64,000 nt of DNA from Erpobdella octoculata (GCA_963978895.1 OZ022241.1:1-64000); one strand, 5' to 3'. Shown: positions 1 to 13,043, counted from the stretch's first letter. Notes: generated by a model not told the origin, from the sequence alone. Translations and numbers: made by a program.

Positions 1-2769
1 AACCCAGATACTATTGGCTGAAACCTGGACAAACAATAAAATCAGTGATGATGAACTAAAGTCAGTAGGCTATGATATGTTTAGAAAAGACAGAGAAAAT
101 CAAAAGAATACTGGCCATGGTGCTGGGGGTGTACTGTTGTATGTGAAAAATGATTTGAATGCAGTGCAAAGAAAGCGTGTGGTGTGAATTGAAGCCGAAA
201 ACATATAAATTAATAATTGGGGTTTGCTACAGAACTCCGAGTTCTAATGAAGATGCAGACAAGGGATTGTGTGAATTGATTTCCAAGGCAAATGAAAAGC
301 CAGTGATCATTATAGGAGATTTTAATTACCACGTTAATTAGGATACTCTTGAGGGTCAGACACACAAAGACGAGCAATTTCTACACTTCATTAATGATGA
401 ATTGTTGACACAGCTGATCAGAGTACCAACAAGAGGAAGAAATACTCTTGACTTATTATTAACTTCTGAAGAAAATATAGGAAAATATAATAGTGGGTGA
501 ATGTTTTGGTACAAGTGACCACCAGATTATCAGATGGGATTTGACAATAAGTGATATTAGGCAAACATCAAAAGATGTTAGATACAACTACTTCAAGGCT
601 GATTATGATAACATAAGAAAATGTATCATAAATAAAAATTTAATTAGCAAAATAACTGGATTGAATGTAGAAAGTAGCTGGAAAGTGTTTATTCAAAGCA
701 TGCAAGAAGTCATTGAGGGACAGGTTCCAATTCAGAAAAACTGGAATAATAAAAATCCATGGATGACGAGACTGATAATTAAAAAGCAAAGAGCAAAATG
801 TAAAGTATGGAAAAAATATCGAGATCTAAATTGTACTATTGGAAGGGATAATTCAAACACAGAAAAAATAAAGAAATTAAAAGAAAAATACAAAAAGAAA
901 ACTAATGAAGTGAAAAAAAACAATTAAAATGGCCATATTGGAGTATGAACAGAAACTGGCAAACAATATAAAAATGGATTGCAAACGTTTTTACAAATAT
1001 GTGAGAAGTAGACAGAAGAAAAAAGACAAAGTAGATCCATTAAAAGATGACAAAGGGCAGGTAATAACGAATGATGAAGAAACAGCAGACATTCTAAATA
1101 ACTACTTTGGATCTGTTTTTAATAAAGAAGATATCCAAAATATCCCTAAGGCTACAGATTTGTTTCAAAGTGATACAGACGAATTAATAACTGAAGTTGT
1201 TTTTACAAAAATGAAAGTTGTTGAAATGCTAAGAAAATTGAAAACTGATAAAAGCCCTGGGATGGATGAGCTGCATCCAAAGTTCTTGCTTGAGGTCAGA
1301 AATGAAATCGGAGATGTGCTGGCAGAATTGGTGAATAGGTCAATGCAAACTGGGGAGGTCCCGCAGGACTGGAGGGATGCTGTTGTGGTGCCACTGTTCA
1401 AAAAGGCAACAGAAGCGAAGCATGCAATTACAGACCAGTTAGTCTTAACAGTATTGCTTGCAAAATTAAGGAAAAAATGATCAAAAATGAAATTGTGATT
1501 CATCTGGAGAAATATAAATTAATTAAAGATAGTCAGCATGGATTTGTGAAGATCGTGTTTGTCAAATTTGTTGGATTTTTTTGAGGAGGTTTATGGAGGT
1601 ATGGATGCATGTCAGTCGGTGGATGTGATTTATTTAGATTTTGCCAAGGCCTTCGACACGGTTCCTCACCAAAAGTTGTCTTCAAAGTTGAAAGCAGTTG
1701 GTATAGGTGGTAATCTGTTAAGGTGGATAGATTGTTGGTTGCTGGATAGAAGACAAAAAGTGGGAGTGAGAGGAAGTTTCTCGAAATGGATGAAAATAAC
1801 CAGTGGAGTGCCTCAAGGTTCTGTGCTTGGACCGTTTTTTTTTGTTGTCTATATAAATGACCTTGATGAAGGAATAGCAGCTAAAATATCAAAATTTGCT
1901 GACGACACTAAATTATGCAAAACAGTGTGCAATAGTGAAGATATCAACGTGCTGAGAAACAATCTTGTGCAATTATTCAAATGGTCGCAGGAATGGCAGA
2001 TGCGGTTCAATGTTGACAAGTGTCATGTTATGCACTTGGGTAGAAGAAATCCAAGATATAAATACGAGTTAGAAGGGATACAGCTAAAAGAAACGAAAGA
2101 AGAAAAAGATCTTGGCGTATTAGTAAATGAAGATGCTAAACAGTCTAGGCAATGTGCAGAGGTTGCAAAGAAGGGAAACAGAATTTTGAGCATGATCAAA
2201 AGAACCATAGTCAGCAGAGATAAAGATACAGTTTTAAGATTGTATAAATCTCTAGTTAGGCCACACTTAGAATACTGTGTGCAGGCATGAGGCCCTTGTC
2301 TTAAAAAAGATATCTACATAATTGAAAAAGTGCAAAGACGAGCTACAAAGATGATTGCTGAGTTAAAAGGACTGAATTATGAATGTTTGAGTACATGTAA
2401 TCTGACCACACTTGAAAAGAGGAGGACTAGAGGAGACTTAATTGAGACTTAAAAATTATTGAACAGATTGGTTGACCTAAATCCGGAAAGATTTTTTGAG
2501 AAATCGAGATACAAAAGTACCAGAGGGCACAACTTTAAGCTATATAAGAAAAGGGAGAGTTCAATGAAACAAAAATTCTTCAGTGCAAGAGTGACGAATG
2601 AATGGAATAAACTGGAGAATGAAGTTGTGAATGCTGAAACTTTTGAAGAATTTAAAATTAAATTATGTAAATATGGTTTTTAAATGTTTGATGGTGGATC
2701 TCACACACGATTATTATTAATTGTTCTGATTCACTTTAAAATAAACGCTATGGTATGTTATGTTATGTT
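1..2769 (+). mobile_element. CR1-like non-LTR retrotransposon, 5'-truncated by window, decayed
   Basis: The left edge opens inside an APE-type endonuclease domain (ETW, GGVLLYVK, then GVCYRTP and IIGDFNY near 218-330), followed by SDHQIIRWDL near 505-540. The reverse transcriptase runs from about 1230 to 2400: KAFDTVPHQKL, SGVPQGSVLGP, the catalytic FADDTKL near 1896, then KDLGV and YKSLVRPHLEYC. The C-terminal tail ends near 2680. The 3' end carries TATGT repeats at about 2751-2769, typical of a LINE tail. The reading frame is broken several times (frame change near 160, stops near 340, 926, 1478, 2288 and 2450), so it is a dead copy. The RT motifs match the CR1/L2 group of the Jockey superfamily; the clade is inferred from motif style only. 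Confidence 0.85.
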
Positions 2770-4660
2770 AGTACTATGGGGATGGGTCGGAAGTTCCAAT
2801 AGGGCGGCCACACTCCTACCAACAAAAATTTAAAACATTCGACAATGTTGCTAGTTTCCAACGTTGAACCACCGCTGTCTCGAACTGAAATGATGCAAAA
2901 AGCAAAACCCGTTTGCAGTTGACTTGCACGTATAACCGAGTCAGAAAAACAACTTTGAAAATTTGTATAAAATATTTAAATATAAATATTTAGTGATGTA
3001 CACTGCCAGCTTTTTCAGGAGTAAAATTATTCAAACAAACCGTTTGGATTGAGTTAATACTAAACTTCCTATTTTAGCACCACCAAATTAAAAACATAAA
3101 AAACTCCTTTAATGTTTGACAGTCCAAACCATGTTTCGTTCCATACTTGAGTTTCAACTCCATTTAAACAAATTCAAATATGCAACCAAACACTACCTGC
3201 CTGTTCACCAAATCTCGAATGACATTCATTAAAGTTATTGAAATTATAATTTATATAAAATAAGGTTTTGAAAAAAAAGTTGTCAATCTGCCCCCGAAAC
3301 TGCACTGTGTGAATAAACTAACATATGAATGACAACTGACTTCATATCTCCCTGGTGGTGATATTTGTCATTTTAAACCAATTAAATTTAAAAAAAAACT
3401 ATAGTTAAGAATAAATTACCAGATGGTCTCGGTTATTTGTAGAAAATAATCAACCAGCCAATCAGTCTTACAAAACAATCAATCAGTCTTACAAAACAAT
3501 CAATCAGTCTTACAAAACAATCAGTCAGTCAATCAATCAGTCAGTCAAGCAATCAATGGATTAAAGTCAAGTGATTGAAAAGCAATATTTAACATGATAT
3601 TAACAAATTGAATATCAGATTGGAAAATTTGAATATATTTATTTTACATTCAGATTCAACTATTTTACAAAATATCTTTATAAATTCATTACATAAAACT
3701 AAACAGAAACTCAACAAATACAAACTCATACAACAAGAAAACCTGACAACAGTAGTGAAACAAGTATAAGTAATAATAAGAAAAACGAGTGCAAATGTTT
3801 CACTTGACAGAAGCTTGTAGCTGTCGTTGTTGCATTTTAATTGTCGTTGCAGTGGCAGTGGCACCGTCAGAATAGTAGTAATTAATCATTAAAAAAACAG
3901 TAATCTTATTAGTTGTGGCTACAACAACCACCACCTGTAGTTGTAATATTTAGTTGTAATTGTCTGCAGCATCGAACGATACCACCATCGTCAACCCATC
4001 GCTTTGTTAGTCGCAGTCGTACAAAATTAAGGAACTAATGTGCCTTGAAATGCAGGCCCCCGTTCCGTTCATGAAATACCACTAAAGTGTTTGTTGCTGA
4101 TATGCAAAATGTTGTTCAAAAGGTCCCAAAACAACATCTTACAAATCCGCGACAACGAAAAAGAGAATGACTAGTCACTTCAAGAATGCTAGCACCTTTA
4201 TCTACAAAAACGTTATAAAATTTGCTCAACAAACCTAAGAAATAAAAATTGACTTAATTTAATCATGTCATAATAAAAATATGTGAGTTAACTAATTTAA
4301 TAATAAAAATATGAATTAAATAATTTAATAATAAAAATATGTGAGTTACTCTAATTCATTAAAGTTGACTTAAAAATAAAATAAATTAAAAAAATTACTT
4401 GGCAGGCAATAATAATCTTGAGATGATTGGATTAGATAGAAATAAAGTAAGAGTGAACAAAAAAAGACACAAAAAGAAAAAAATTTAAAAGAATGGAAGA
4501 TTAAGCTGATTCCACCTCTGTTGAGATTCCAGATGGGACAAAACGATGGACTCTGAATATTGCCTCAGACAAGGCCAATAAAAAACTGTAAGAAGGAAGT
4601 TAATGTATAATCATAATTAAAAAAAATTTTTTTTAATTCACTCACAGGTTGTAGTATATA
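2770..4660. other. Non-coding AT-rich stretch, no gene seen
   Basis: No supported coding sequence on either strand. The only structure is a short run of CAATCAGTCTTACAAAA units at about 3466-3560 and scattered A/T runs. ORFs near 3589-3864 have no recognisable protein features. Confidence 0.5.
3466..3560. repeat. Short tandem repeat, ~21-bp unit decaying to AATCAGTC
   Basis: About three units of CAATCAGTCTTACAAAA lie in tandem and then degrade into 4-8-bp TCAGTCAA-type repeats. Confidence 0.75.
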
Positions 4661-4662
4661 AT

Positions 4663-5890
4663 AATGTGTCAAACACACATAAAACCAAGAACATTTAATT
4701 TGTCGAGTAATTCCAATGTGCTGCTCCTGGGAACCTTTGAAGCTAGGCTAATGATCACATTGATTCTTCTTTTTTTAACCAGTTTTGAAGAGGTGACTCT
4801 TGAAATTAGAAAACTTCTATCTGATTCAAAACTTTCTCCAATAGACCTTTTTTCTCATCAAATCTTTATACATTGTTCCGCATACTGTCGACGGCAATCT
4901 CTAAATCTCTCGTTCTGTAAAGGTTGCTTTTCATCCAAGACCAGAAGAACCCAACTCTCGTAGTTTGAGTCATGTTTGTCAGGTCGGTCACAGTTTGTCA
5001 AGCTGAATGACTGCAGTTCTTCATCTGTTCTGCTCTCCACTGGTGTTCCTCAGCGCTCTGTGGTGGGACCTCTCCTCTTCACCACATACAAATCTTCTGT
5101 ATGTAGTACATCGGTGAACAGAACATAGCATATCATCAATATGCTGACTACAAGCAGCTTTTTCAGTCACTTTCTCACAGTGACTCCGAGTCGGGAATTA
5201 AGAGACTTACTGACTGCATCAGATCCAATTTAACACATCCAAAACTGAGGTTGTTCTTTTAGGTTCCGGTCACTCTCTTAAAGCTCTCTCTCTAACTTAT
5301 CCCTTACTGTTGGAGACCACTCAATTCCTTTCTTTCCAACTCTAAAACCCTCCGTGACTTGATCGATAATCGTCTCACTTTCGCAAACCATATCTAATCA
5401 GTTCTTTCTTTCCTGCCATCATCCGATAAGAGCAATTGCCAACACCCAAAAGTTTATATTAAGAGAAAACACTAACTAGTTGGTTTGTTGTCTGATCCTA
5501 TCAAGGCTTGACTGCTGCAACTCCCTGCTTCTTGGCATTCCTCAGACTCAGTTGAAATAACTCCAGCAGATGATGAACAGGGTTGCCAGAGTTGTCTAAG
5601 GAGAATATCCCTTGGAATCGTCATCATCATCATCTTTATCAGCATCTTCATCTGTCATCATCGTTGTCATTTCGCCTCTCCATACTTCACTGGCTTCCAG
5701 TAGTTTGCAGTGCCCGCCAGACGACATACGAAACTCTGAATCTACAGCTGTTTTCAAAGCTAAACTAAAACTTTCGACATTTAATCTGAGCATTTTTATG
5801 TTGTCCAAGGGCACCTCAGACGCATGCCTTGGCGCTTTAAAATTTCGGTTTTATTTACTTATTAGTGGGGCCACAAAATTTTCTTTATAA
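4663..5890 (+). pseudogene. Decayed L2-like LINE reverse transcriptase relic
   Basis: Plus-strand reading across several frames recovers the order of an L2/CR1-group RT: TGVPQRSVVGPLLFT near 5040, then a degraded region in which YADD is no longer intact, and LHWLPV near 5670. It ends with the terminal DDIRNSESTAVFKAKLK near 5720-5765, which matches the usual D(S)IRN..S...FK..LK tail of these elements. Many stops and frame changes are present. The element sits in intergenic DNA and is not expressed as a protein. Confidence 0.6.
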
Positions 5891-8800
5891 ATTAATTACA
5901 CAAAGTTAGACAAGTAGCCAACTGAAGTTACCAAAGTGGTCAAAGGAAACCAAGCGGTAACTGGACGGTAAACAAACTGTTTAACAAACGGTTAGCTGAC
6001 TGGTCAATATACCCAACTCATTACCATTAATCAGACATAGATTTGAACACAGCATGGCTTAGTGAATTTTTAATAGTTTCAGGATTGAGGATAATAAAAT
6101 CCAGTACATTCTGGTTTAAGACAATTAGCAATTGCATATTCACACACAACCCGTCTCTGATTGTTGATGAGATAAACTTCACAAAACAGCGACCTTATCT
6201 CATGGTTTTTGCTTTTAAGCTATGCAGAAAAACAAATAAATAAATCCAAAAATGCAATCAAGGAAACACCAGGTAACCTTGATTTTTGAGAACAGTTAAG
6301 AGAGTCTCAACAGCTTGTTGGCACAGAGGTTCTCAAATTTCAGACGTTTCGATTGGTTCCAACTAAGACAAAAAATTTATTATTTATCACATAAAATAAT
6401 ATCAAATACTCCAACCAGGCATTCTAAAATCTTTACAGATAAAAATGTTTAAATAATACTAGGGATTTTTTAGCAGAAAAAGTTCTTATTTAGAAACACC
6501 ATTCAGATTCAACAATGATGATGATGATGATGATTGGATGTTTATTTATTAGCTGAAAAAAACTAACAAAATTATTAAATTCTCAATCCTAAATTATAAA
6601 CATAAAATAAAAAAAGTTTTTTACGATATAAATAAATGAATGAAAATAATAATAAAAACTCAGTCAAAATTAAGAAAATCTACCAAGGAATAAAAAGTTA
6701 GAATCTGTGATCACCAAAGCAGCCATAACTGTCTGGTAGGTGTATATTGACAAGTGCATCTAACTGCATTCTGTTCTTTAAGCTTGTCGAGCATTTAGTC
6801 TCCTAGAAAAGAAATCCAAAATTCACATTCGAAAAATACAATTTAAAATTTGTTAAATGAATAAAACCAAATTAAATAAACATTTAGCGGAGGGACTAAA
6901 AAATGAATTACACTCTGAATCAAGGTACCCCCCACCCCATTTGAGTGGCATGGGACATACATTTTTATCAACCCCACCCCATTCAAGTGACATGGGACAT
7001 ACATTTTTATAAATCCCACCCTGTTAGATGTTAGAGTTAGAGTGACATGGGACATACATGTTTTCAACTCGATTGGATAATGCGATAATGGATATGGCAA
7101 GCTGAACGGGAAAACAGTTTCTTGTGTGCGTTAATATGGTGTCAACGCACGGCTCAAGCAAACAAGGTGAAGTTAATATAAAAGATCTAAAAAGCTAAAT
7201 AAAGCTGCTAGAGGCTAGAGCTAGAATACCCAGATAGCCAACATTGAACGGTTAGCTGAACTCCGACGTATTATTAACTTTCCGTTTAATATTGTTTGTT
7301 TTATTACTAAAAATAAATACAAATTTTGTATACGAAATCCAAAAAATAAGAAACAGTAATCTTAAACGGAGCTCACAAAACAAAAACAAAACTCTAACAA
7401 GTCCAAGCCAAGAACCAGCCACGGCCGCCGTTGTTTATTTACAACACTTATCGCCAATGCAGCATAGATATTATATAACACGATCAGAAATGTGCGTCAC
7501 AACGGAAAATATACAAAATAAACTTTGAAGTAAATAATTTTTGATAATTGAATTACTAAAGCACTCAAAAAAAATTTAAATAAATTAAAATATTTAAGTA
7601 AGCATGTTGATGCTAATAATTTGCCAATTCAATGACTTTAAAACAGAATTAATTACAACCTTTTCGATACTTTAAATTATTACACTAAACAAATACCTGT
7701 ACATCAGTTCTAATAACAATTTTAAAAAAACCAGTTATTATGGCATAATTAGAAACTATTGCTTTAGTGACATTAGAAAATGATAATATTAGCAATTATT
7801 CAGTTTATGATGTCTAAGGCTACAATTAAAGTGTAACTAATAACAATGACATATTTCAGGGGAAAAAATGCAGAAATAAACCTTTCTACAGAAATAAGGA
7901 AATTGATAATAACATAAAGAATAGCTTGTTCAATAAAGTAAGACTCAATATGTATGTACCATTATGATTAGTGATCAAGTTATCACTTTAAGGAAAAACA
8001 AATTAAGACTAAAATAGAATATTGTTTTGAAATCTATGTTTGGTAAAACAATACTTAGATCAATTTTATATTACATTTATTAAAATTAAATTCAGTATTG
8101 CACTTGTGAAAAACAAATAAACAGATACAAAAATGAGTTGAAACTGTACAGATTTTTCAAGTTATTTTTCAGTTATAGATCTAATTCTTTTATATTTGTC
8201 TGATTTTATTAATTTTAGTTGTGGTGTTTCATATTTGTTTGAAATTGCAGTGTAATTGTAAAGCAATTTAAATATAGACTAGTTAAATTTCAGTTTAATT
8301 TTTTTTTATTTACTTTGTATATCAACTTCAAACTATTAATAATAACATTAAAAAGACTAACAAAAAGAAATAACCATAACTATTTTTTTGTTTATAAAAC
8401 TGAAAATATATTTTTGATACTTCAATTACTGGAAAAGTTGTAATCTATCTGAAAGTACTCATATATGCTCAAAATATGATATTGAAAATAATATCTTTAA
8501 AATGTTATGTATTTTATCTGATGATAAACTATTTGTTGTATTAGTTTTTACAAAGCTTAAGGTCACTCTGCTACAAAACAAGAAACTTTTTCTATTATAA
8601 AGCAATATATATAACAAATACAATAACAAAGAGATATGATGAAAAAGTTAAAAACTATGCTTATTTTATGGTTTACAAGTTCTATGATTTTAGTTTAGGT
8701 TGAAGTAAATTGTATAGAGTAGTAAATATCCTCATGAGATTCCTAAAAAAATATTTCATTAGGATTAGGGCATTTACTCCAGCTGTTTTCAAATGTAAAA

Positions 8801-9790
8801 ATACTTTAAATTTTAAATAAATTACTGTTGATAAATATTTTAGTTTGTTGTTATTTTCATGTGTTTTTTTCTAGTAGAAATAATTTATTCTTTGAATGAA
8901 TATTATATTGCCTTAATATGCAATTTGGACTAGTATTTGATAAAAATTAGAAAAATTAGATCCGGTTAGTTAAGCACAGCGAAATCAATTGATTGTGTTC
9001 TTTTTCATCTTAATCTTTTCTATAAATAAAACATCAATACCACTAAATTACTAAAGGAAAAAGCAGACGATATAATAAAATGTACTCACAAGTAAATCCT
9101 TTTGTAATTTCGAAAAAAATCGATGAAAACTTGAAAATATTGCACACACATATAATTAGATTCGATTAATTGTTAAAAAATTATTCCTGAGTACTGCAAA
9201 CGCAACAATAGGTTAGTTACAGCTCTATACACGGTCGCGCGAAAGGCACCTGCTAACGGAAACATACCGGAGGTTAGAGACTCAGAGACACCAAAGACAT
9301 GCCATTGAACATTTATTCAAATATCATCTAAATAAGATAATATAAATTAATTCGATTAATTGATTTAATAATAGTATGCTCGCAGTTACCAATAATAAAC
9401 ACAACAAATTTATAAAAAATATTCTGCGTGAAAATAATATAAAAATTCTGGCTAATGTTTTAATTCATAAAATTTAGCTTATCTATTTTTAATAAAAAAA
9501 GGAAATTGGATTGATTTCTGACAAAGTTTTGAAATTATTTAATTTTGATCTCTTTCAGTCTGTACTTTACGTCATATATATAATCCGTGAAATTTGAGAT
9601 TTTCTGAATTTGAGCAAGACTAACATCTAAAATTAACATTAAAAAACCTGCTATCAATAGAATAAATATATAAGCCTTGCCTGTGCATTTGCACTAAAAA
9701 GGCATAGCTATGAAACCTTTAAAAGGACGACAAATAAAAAACTATTAGCGCAAGAAAGGTACAAGTATTTTAAAGAAAATCACATCACTG
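5890..9790. other. AT-rich intergenic DNA, no gene seen
   Basis: Low-complexity, A/T-rich sequence with no coding signal. A run of ATG triplets sits at about 6515-6532 and three imperfect repeats sit at 6925-7060. A small ORF at 7292-7528 has no domain, signal peptide or splice context and is not called. Confidence 0.5.
6925..7060. repeat. Three imperfect direct repeats around GTGRCATGGGACATACAT
   Basis: The motif GACATGGGACATACAT or its one-base variant occurs three times, at about 6948, 6990 and 7042. The first two are preceded by CACCCCATT-type sequence. Spacing is uneven (42 and 52 bp). Confidence 0.65.
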
Positions 9791-9814
9791 GATGCATTTA
9801 TTTTTGTGCTATCC

Positions 9815-9998
9815 AGTGCACTGGCGGATCCAAGGGGCCAGTACGGCCATGCCCCCTCACATTTTGTCAATAGACTTTTCCTCCCCCCTCGTCGGAACCA
9901 AATTCAAAAATTAACAAGTGAAGCAAAAGTTTTTTAAAAACCCACTTTTATATTTTTACTACATAAACAACGAGCATATTAGCATAGACAATAAATAG
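9815..9998. mobile_element. TE fragment sharing ~85 bp with 42882-42970
   Basis: The block from GAAGCAAAAG to GACAATAAATAGT (about 9917-9996) recurs nearly unchanged at about 42882-42970 in a laminin intron, so this is a dispersed repeat. The preceding CACTGGCGGATCC resembles ends seen on many invertebrate DNA elements, but no terminal repeats were identified here. Confidence 0.5.
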
Positions 9999-10398
9999 TG
10001 GTCCATTAGGATAATGGGTTACTTTCTTGTTTTGAACATTTTTATATTTCAAAATTTTAAGCTGCTTTATCTCCTAAAAGGAGCGTCCTATAGCAAAAAG
10101 AATTTTATTTTCGTGATCGTCGGGCCGAATTCTGTTAGGATAATAGGTTATTTTCATGTTTTGAACTTTTTCATTTTTCAAAACTTTAAACCGCTATATC
10201 TCCGAAACGAAACGTCCTAGAGCGAAAAGGAATTTATTTTCGTGATTGTCGGACCGAGTTTTATTAGGATAATGGGTTATTTTCATGTTTTGAAAATTTT
10301 TATTTTTTTATAATTCAAACTGCTATATCTCTTAAACATAGCGTCCTAGAGCGGAAAAAAACTCATTTTCGTGATCGTCGGGCCGAATTCTATTAGGG
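9999..10398. repeat. Three tandem copies of a ~128-bp repeat
   Basis: Each copy runs from TTAGGATAATGGGTT through TTTCATGTTTTGAA, GCTATATCTCC and GCGTCCTAGAGC to CGTGATCGTCGGGCCGA. Copies are about 75-85% alike by eye. The third ends at TTCTATTAGGGTTAGGA near 10398. Confidence 0.8.
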
Positions 10399-10404
10399 TT
10401 AGGA

Positions 10405-10625
10405 TATACCGCATTAAACTGTTTCAAAACCACACCGCACCAAACCGCATTAAACTGCTTTAAACTGCTATAAACCATACCGCACCACACCACACTGTAC
10501 CACATCGCACCAGACCGCACCAAGCCACAACAAACTGCACGAAGCCGAACCAAACTGCACCAAACCGCATTATGGTGCTTTAAACTTCAGCGCAGCACAC
10601 CGTACCACACTGCACCACACCATTT
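10405..10625. repeat. Degenerate CCGCACCAAACTGC minisatellite
   Basis: About twenty degenerate 10-bp units of the form ACCGCACCAA or ACTGCTTTAA lie directly after the 128-bp repeats. The ORF across it on the minus strand is an artefact of the repeat. Confidence 0.7.
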
Positions 10626-11700
10626 TCTTTCCTATAGTTCGTTTTCGAATAAGGCGTTAAACGCAACTTCATCGGCCAACGTACATAAGAAATTACATGG
10701 AAAGAATGATTTAATCAGCGTCCTGACTGACAAACAGAAATATAAGTTTTAAATATTTAACTGCTGTTGGTGTGTGCTGGAAACAGCCTTTCAGGTTTAC
10801 CAAGTACGTAATAAGTAATAAGCAAGCCAGCTAGTTAACACACACGGGATCGCTCTGCAAGTGATGAACAATACCGAAGGCTGCTATAGGGCATAGGCCA
10901 TAGTCTGTTTTAATGAAACCTAAATAAAATAAGTACATGAAAACAAGAAGAAGCAGCTAACAAGATAAACTACTTCATTGCTGAATTAAGCTCTGAAATT
11001 AAAAATTTCATATGCTTCCATAGGCTATCACATCCAATATTTTTTAAAAACGGTTTTGACCGGTTTACAGATGAACGTTATAGGCTAAAAATAGAGTTTA
11101 TTTGAAATGTATTCAGTTATTCAACGAGATTATATAATATTCATTGAAAAATATTATTTCTCAGTTACTAATTCAATTTTTTCAATTTAAAATCATATTT
11201 ATAATATCCTCAACAAAGAGTATTTTAAAAATGTTAAAGCTGCTGAACTACGCAGAGTACGCAGCAAGTTTTTAATTGCGACGCATGAAAACGTAAAGTA
11301 CGTAATACATACCATATATACTATACGATGCCACGTGATAACATAATTGTTCAAACATTGCTCAGGACAGCTATTCATTTTCCTTAATGCATCCAATTAT
11401 CCAATTAAATTGGGCATCTGAGCCAAAGCCATTTTGTTGTATCTGTTTTTCATTTAATATATATATATATTAGTTTATTTTCAAACCCTTGTCAGACCGT
11501 AATGGCGGTTTTCATTTTTTTGCAGCTTGCAGATAAGATGTTTATGCGGTGTTTAACGGCGCCGATGGCAGCCCCACATATTACACGATAGCTCCACAAG
11601 CACACGAAGGACTTTAACCTCCAACCGAAGTTGGTACTAATATACTCGAATATATATATATATATATATATATAGCAGGAACAATATATTACAGTACATC
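10626..11700. other. Non-coding DNA upstream of the expansin-like gene
   Basis: Apart from TA runs at about 11457-11471 and 11650-11674, I see no coding or structural signal here. Confidence 0.45.
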
Positions 11701-11712
11701 CTCGTCGTGTAG

Positions 11713-11720
11713 TATATAAG
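11713..11720 (+). promoter_or_regulatory. TATA box of expansin-like gene
   Basis: TATATAAG lies about 30 bp before a plausible start site near 11745 and about 260 bp before the start codon. The transcribed leader would then end with AAG|GTAGGG at 11770/11771 and splice to CAG|ACGTG at 11927/11928. This gives a 157-bp intron in the 5' UTR, with the start codon in the second exon. Confidence 0.5.
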
Positions 11721-11975
11721 GCACATATAGTGGACTTCACCTTTCAACGTACAATTCAATTAAAATCAAGGTAGGGACTATAGTCTATGACAATATTTAT
11801 TGTATCTGCCATATATAGTAAGTTTTGTTAATAATTACTCATTGATATTAAATAGACTCATCAGCATAATTTAAGCTATGCTTAAATTTAAATGCCTTAC
11901 TATCTGTCTGTTATATTTTTTTTTCAGACGTGATATTCATTCTTGAAAGATATTCTTAAATTTCATATATAGAAG

Positions 11976-12939
11976 ATGCTGTTAATAATGCTGTTGATGA
12001 TAGTTGTTGGCGGGACATCGGCCTTCAATTTCCAGCCCGGCGCAGGCGGCGTCCAATGGGCCATGGGCTGCGACTTCTACGGCAGCGACATCGGGAATTC
12101 CGCCGTGCCCGGAGAGCAATGCGGAGAGCTATGTGTCAGTAACGGCCAATGCAGCCATTTCACCTGGCATAACGGCATCTGTTACATGAAAAAGTTTTCT
12201 GGTTCGCCCGTCGCCACGGCCCTCGATGGAGGCGTCTGCGGTTGGGTCGTTGGCGGCGGCGGTTCGATAAAAGGTACATACTGGGCTGAACAGTCCGACG
12301 CTGGAGGTTGTCAAATGCCTGGCAATGTCAACTATGCATTGACCGACGCCATAGCCCTCGGACAGCAACCACAGCTTGGGAACTTGGTTTTCCGTTCTGG
12401 GCTGTGTGGTCAGGTGGTGACTGTTAATTGCGGAAATGGCCCTGTCGATGCCGTGGTGGCCAGTACTTGCAACATTAACAGCCCATCTTGTGGCGTGGAT
12501 ATGATTGGCAAAACTTGGCGAACGGCTACAAACAACAGGTCTCCGGGCGAGGCGCAATGTTCCGTCAGCCTTTCCAGCCGAAATCCCATTCAAGGTATGG
12601 CTATATAGATTTTTTAAAGTTAATGAAAATAAAATGAATTCGTTTATTTTGATTATGCAATCAGGAGGAGCACCACTTTGCTTCCATCGACCAAACTCGG
12701 ACATTGGCAATTTATATTACGTGGCTATTGGAGTGCTCAACACTAACGGCAGAGTCTCTTCGTCGGCCACTGTAGCCGGCGTACAAGGCACCCGAGGCAA
12801 CGACCAATGGTTCCAATTTAACTCCGGTGGTCTGTTCAATAACAACGCTGCGGTTATCTTCCACTTTGAGGACGGGTCGTCGGCAAACTTTCAACTGAGC
12901 AATTGCGCAAGTGGTGGAAACACGTTCATTTTTCAATGA
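11976..12939 (+). CDS. Secreted expansin-like protein (PAN/apple-like + DPBB)
   Basis: Two coding exons, 11976-12594 and 12665-12939, are joined by a 70-bp intron (CAAG|GTATGG ... CAG|GAGG, phase 1). They encode 297 aa. The first ATG after the UTR intron opens a signal peptide, MLLIMLLMIVVGGTSA, probably cut after residue 16. Residues ~25-80 have a Cys pattern and HFTW..GICYMK motif like a PAN/apple domain. Residues ~95-205 resemble an expansin/RlpA double-psi beta-barrel: LCGQVVTVNCG, GPVDAVVASTC, CGVDMIGKTW and SPGEAQC. Residues ~207-297 form a Cys-containing C-terminal beta domain, possibly the expansin-type carbohydrate-binding partner. Expansin-family proteins loosen polysaccharide walls without hydrolysis; the substrate here is unknown. 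The exons are much richer in GC than all flanking DNA, which could mean transfer or strong codon bias. The spliced structure and TATA box show the gene is at home in this genome. Confidence 0.75.
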
Positions 12940-13037
12940 ACCTGACACCATTGTGAGCTTTGTGACAATTGCAATGTTTATCGTGGTTATGAAAAGAAAA
13001 GAAAAGTTGCATTGCACCATTAATTATATGAAAATAG

Positions 13038-13043
13038 AATAAA
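13038..13043 (+). terminator. Poly(A) signal of expansin-like gene
   Basis: AATAAA lies 99 bp after the stop codon on the coding strand. The laminin gene ends about 240 bp further on, in the opposite direction. Confidence 0.6.

Noticed and set aside
3589..3864. 91-aa Cys/Leu-rich minus-strand ORF as a small membrane protein
   Set aside because: No signal, homology or splice context; composition follows the AT-rich background.
6043..6243. 66-aa plus-strand ORF
   Set aside because: No recognisable feature and of a length expected by chance.
12129..12710. 193-aa ORF antisense to the expansin-like gene
   Set aside because: It is the shadow of a GC-rich coding exon on the opposite strand; the sense strand has signal peptide, domains and splice sites.
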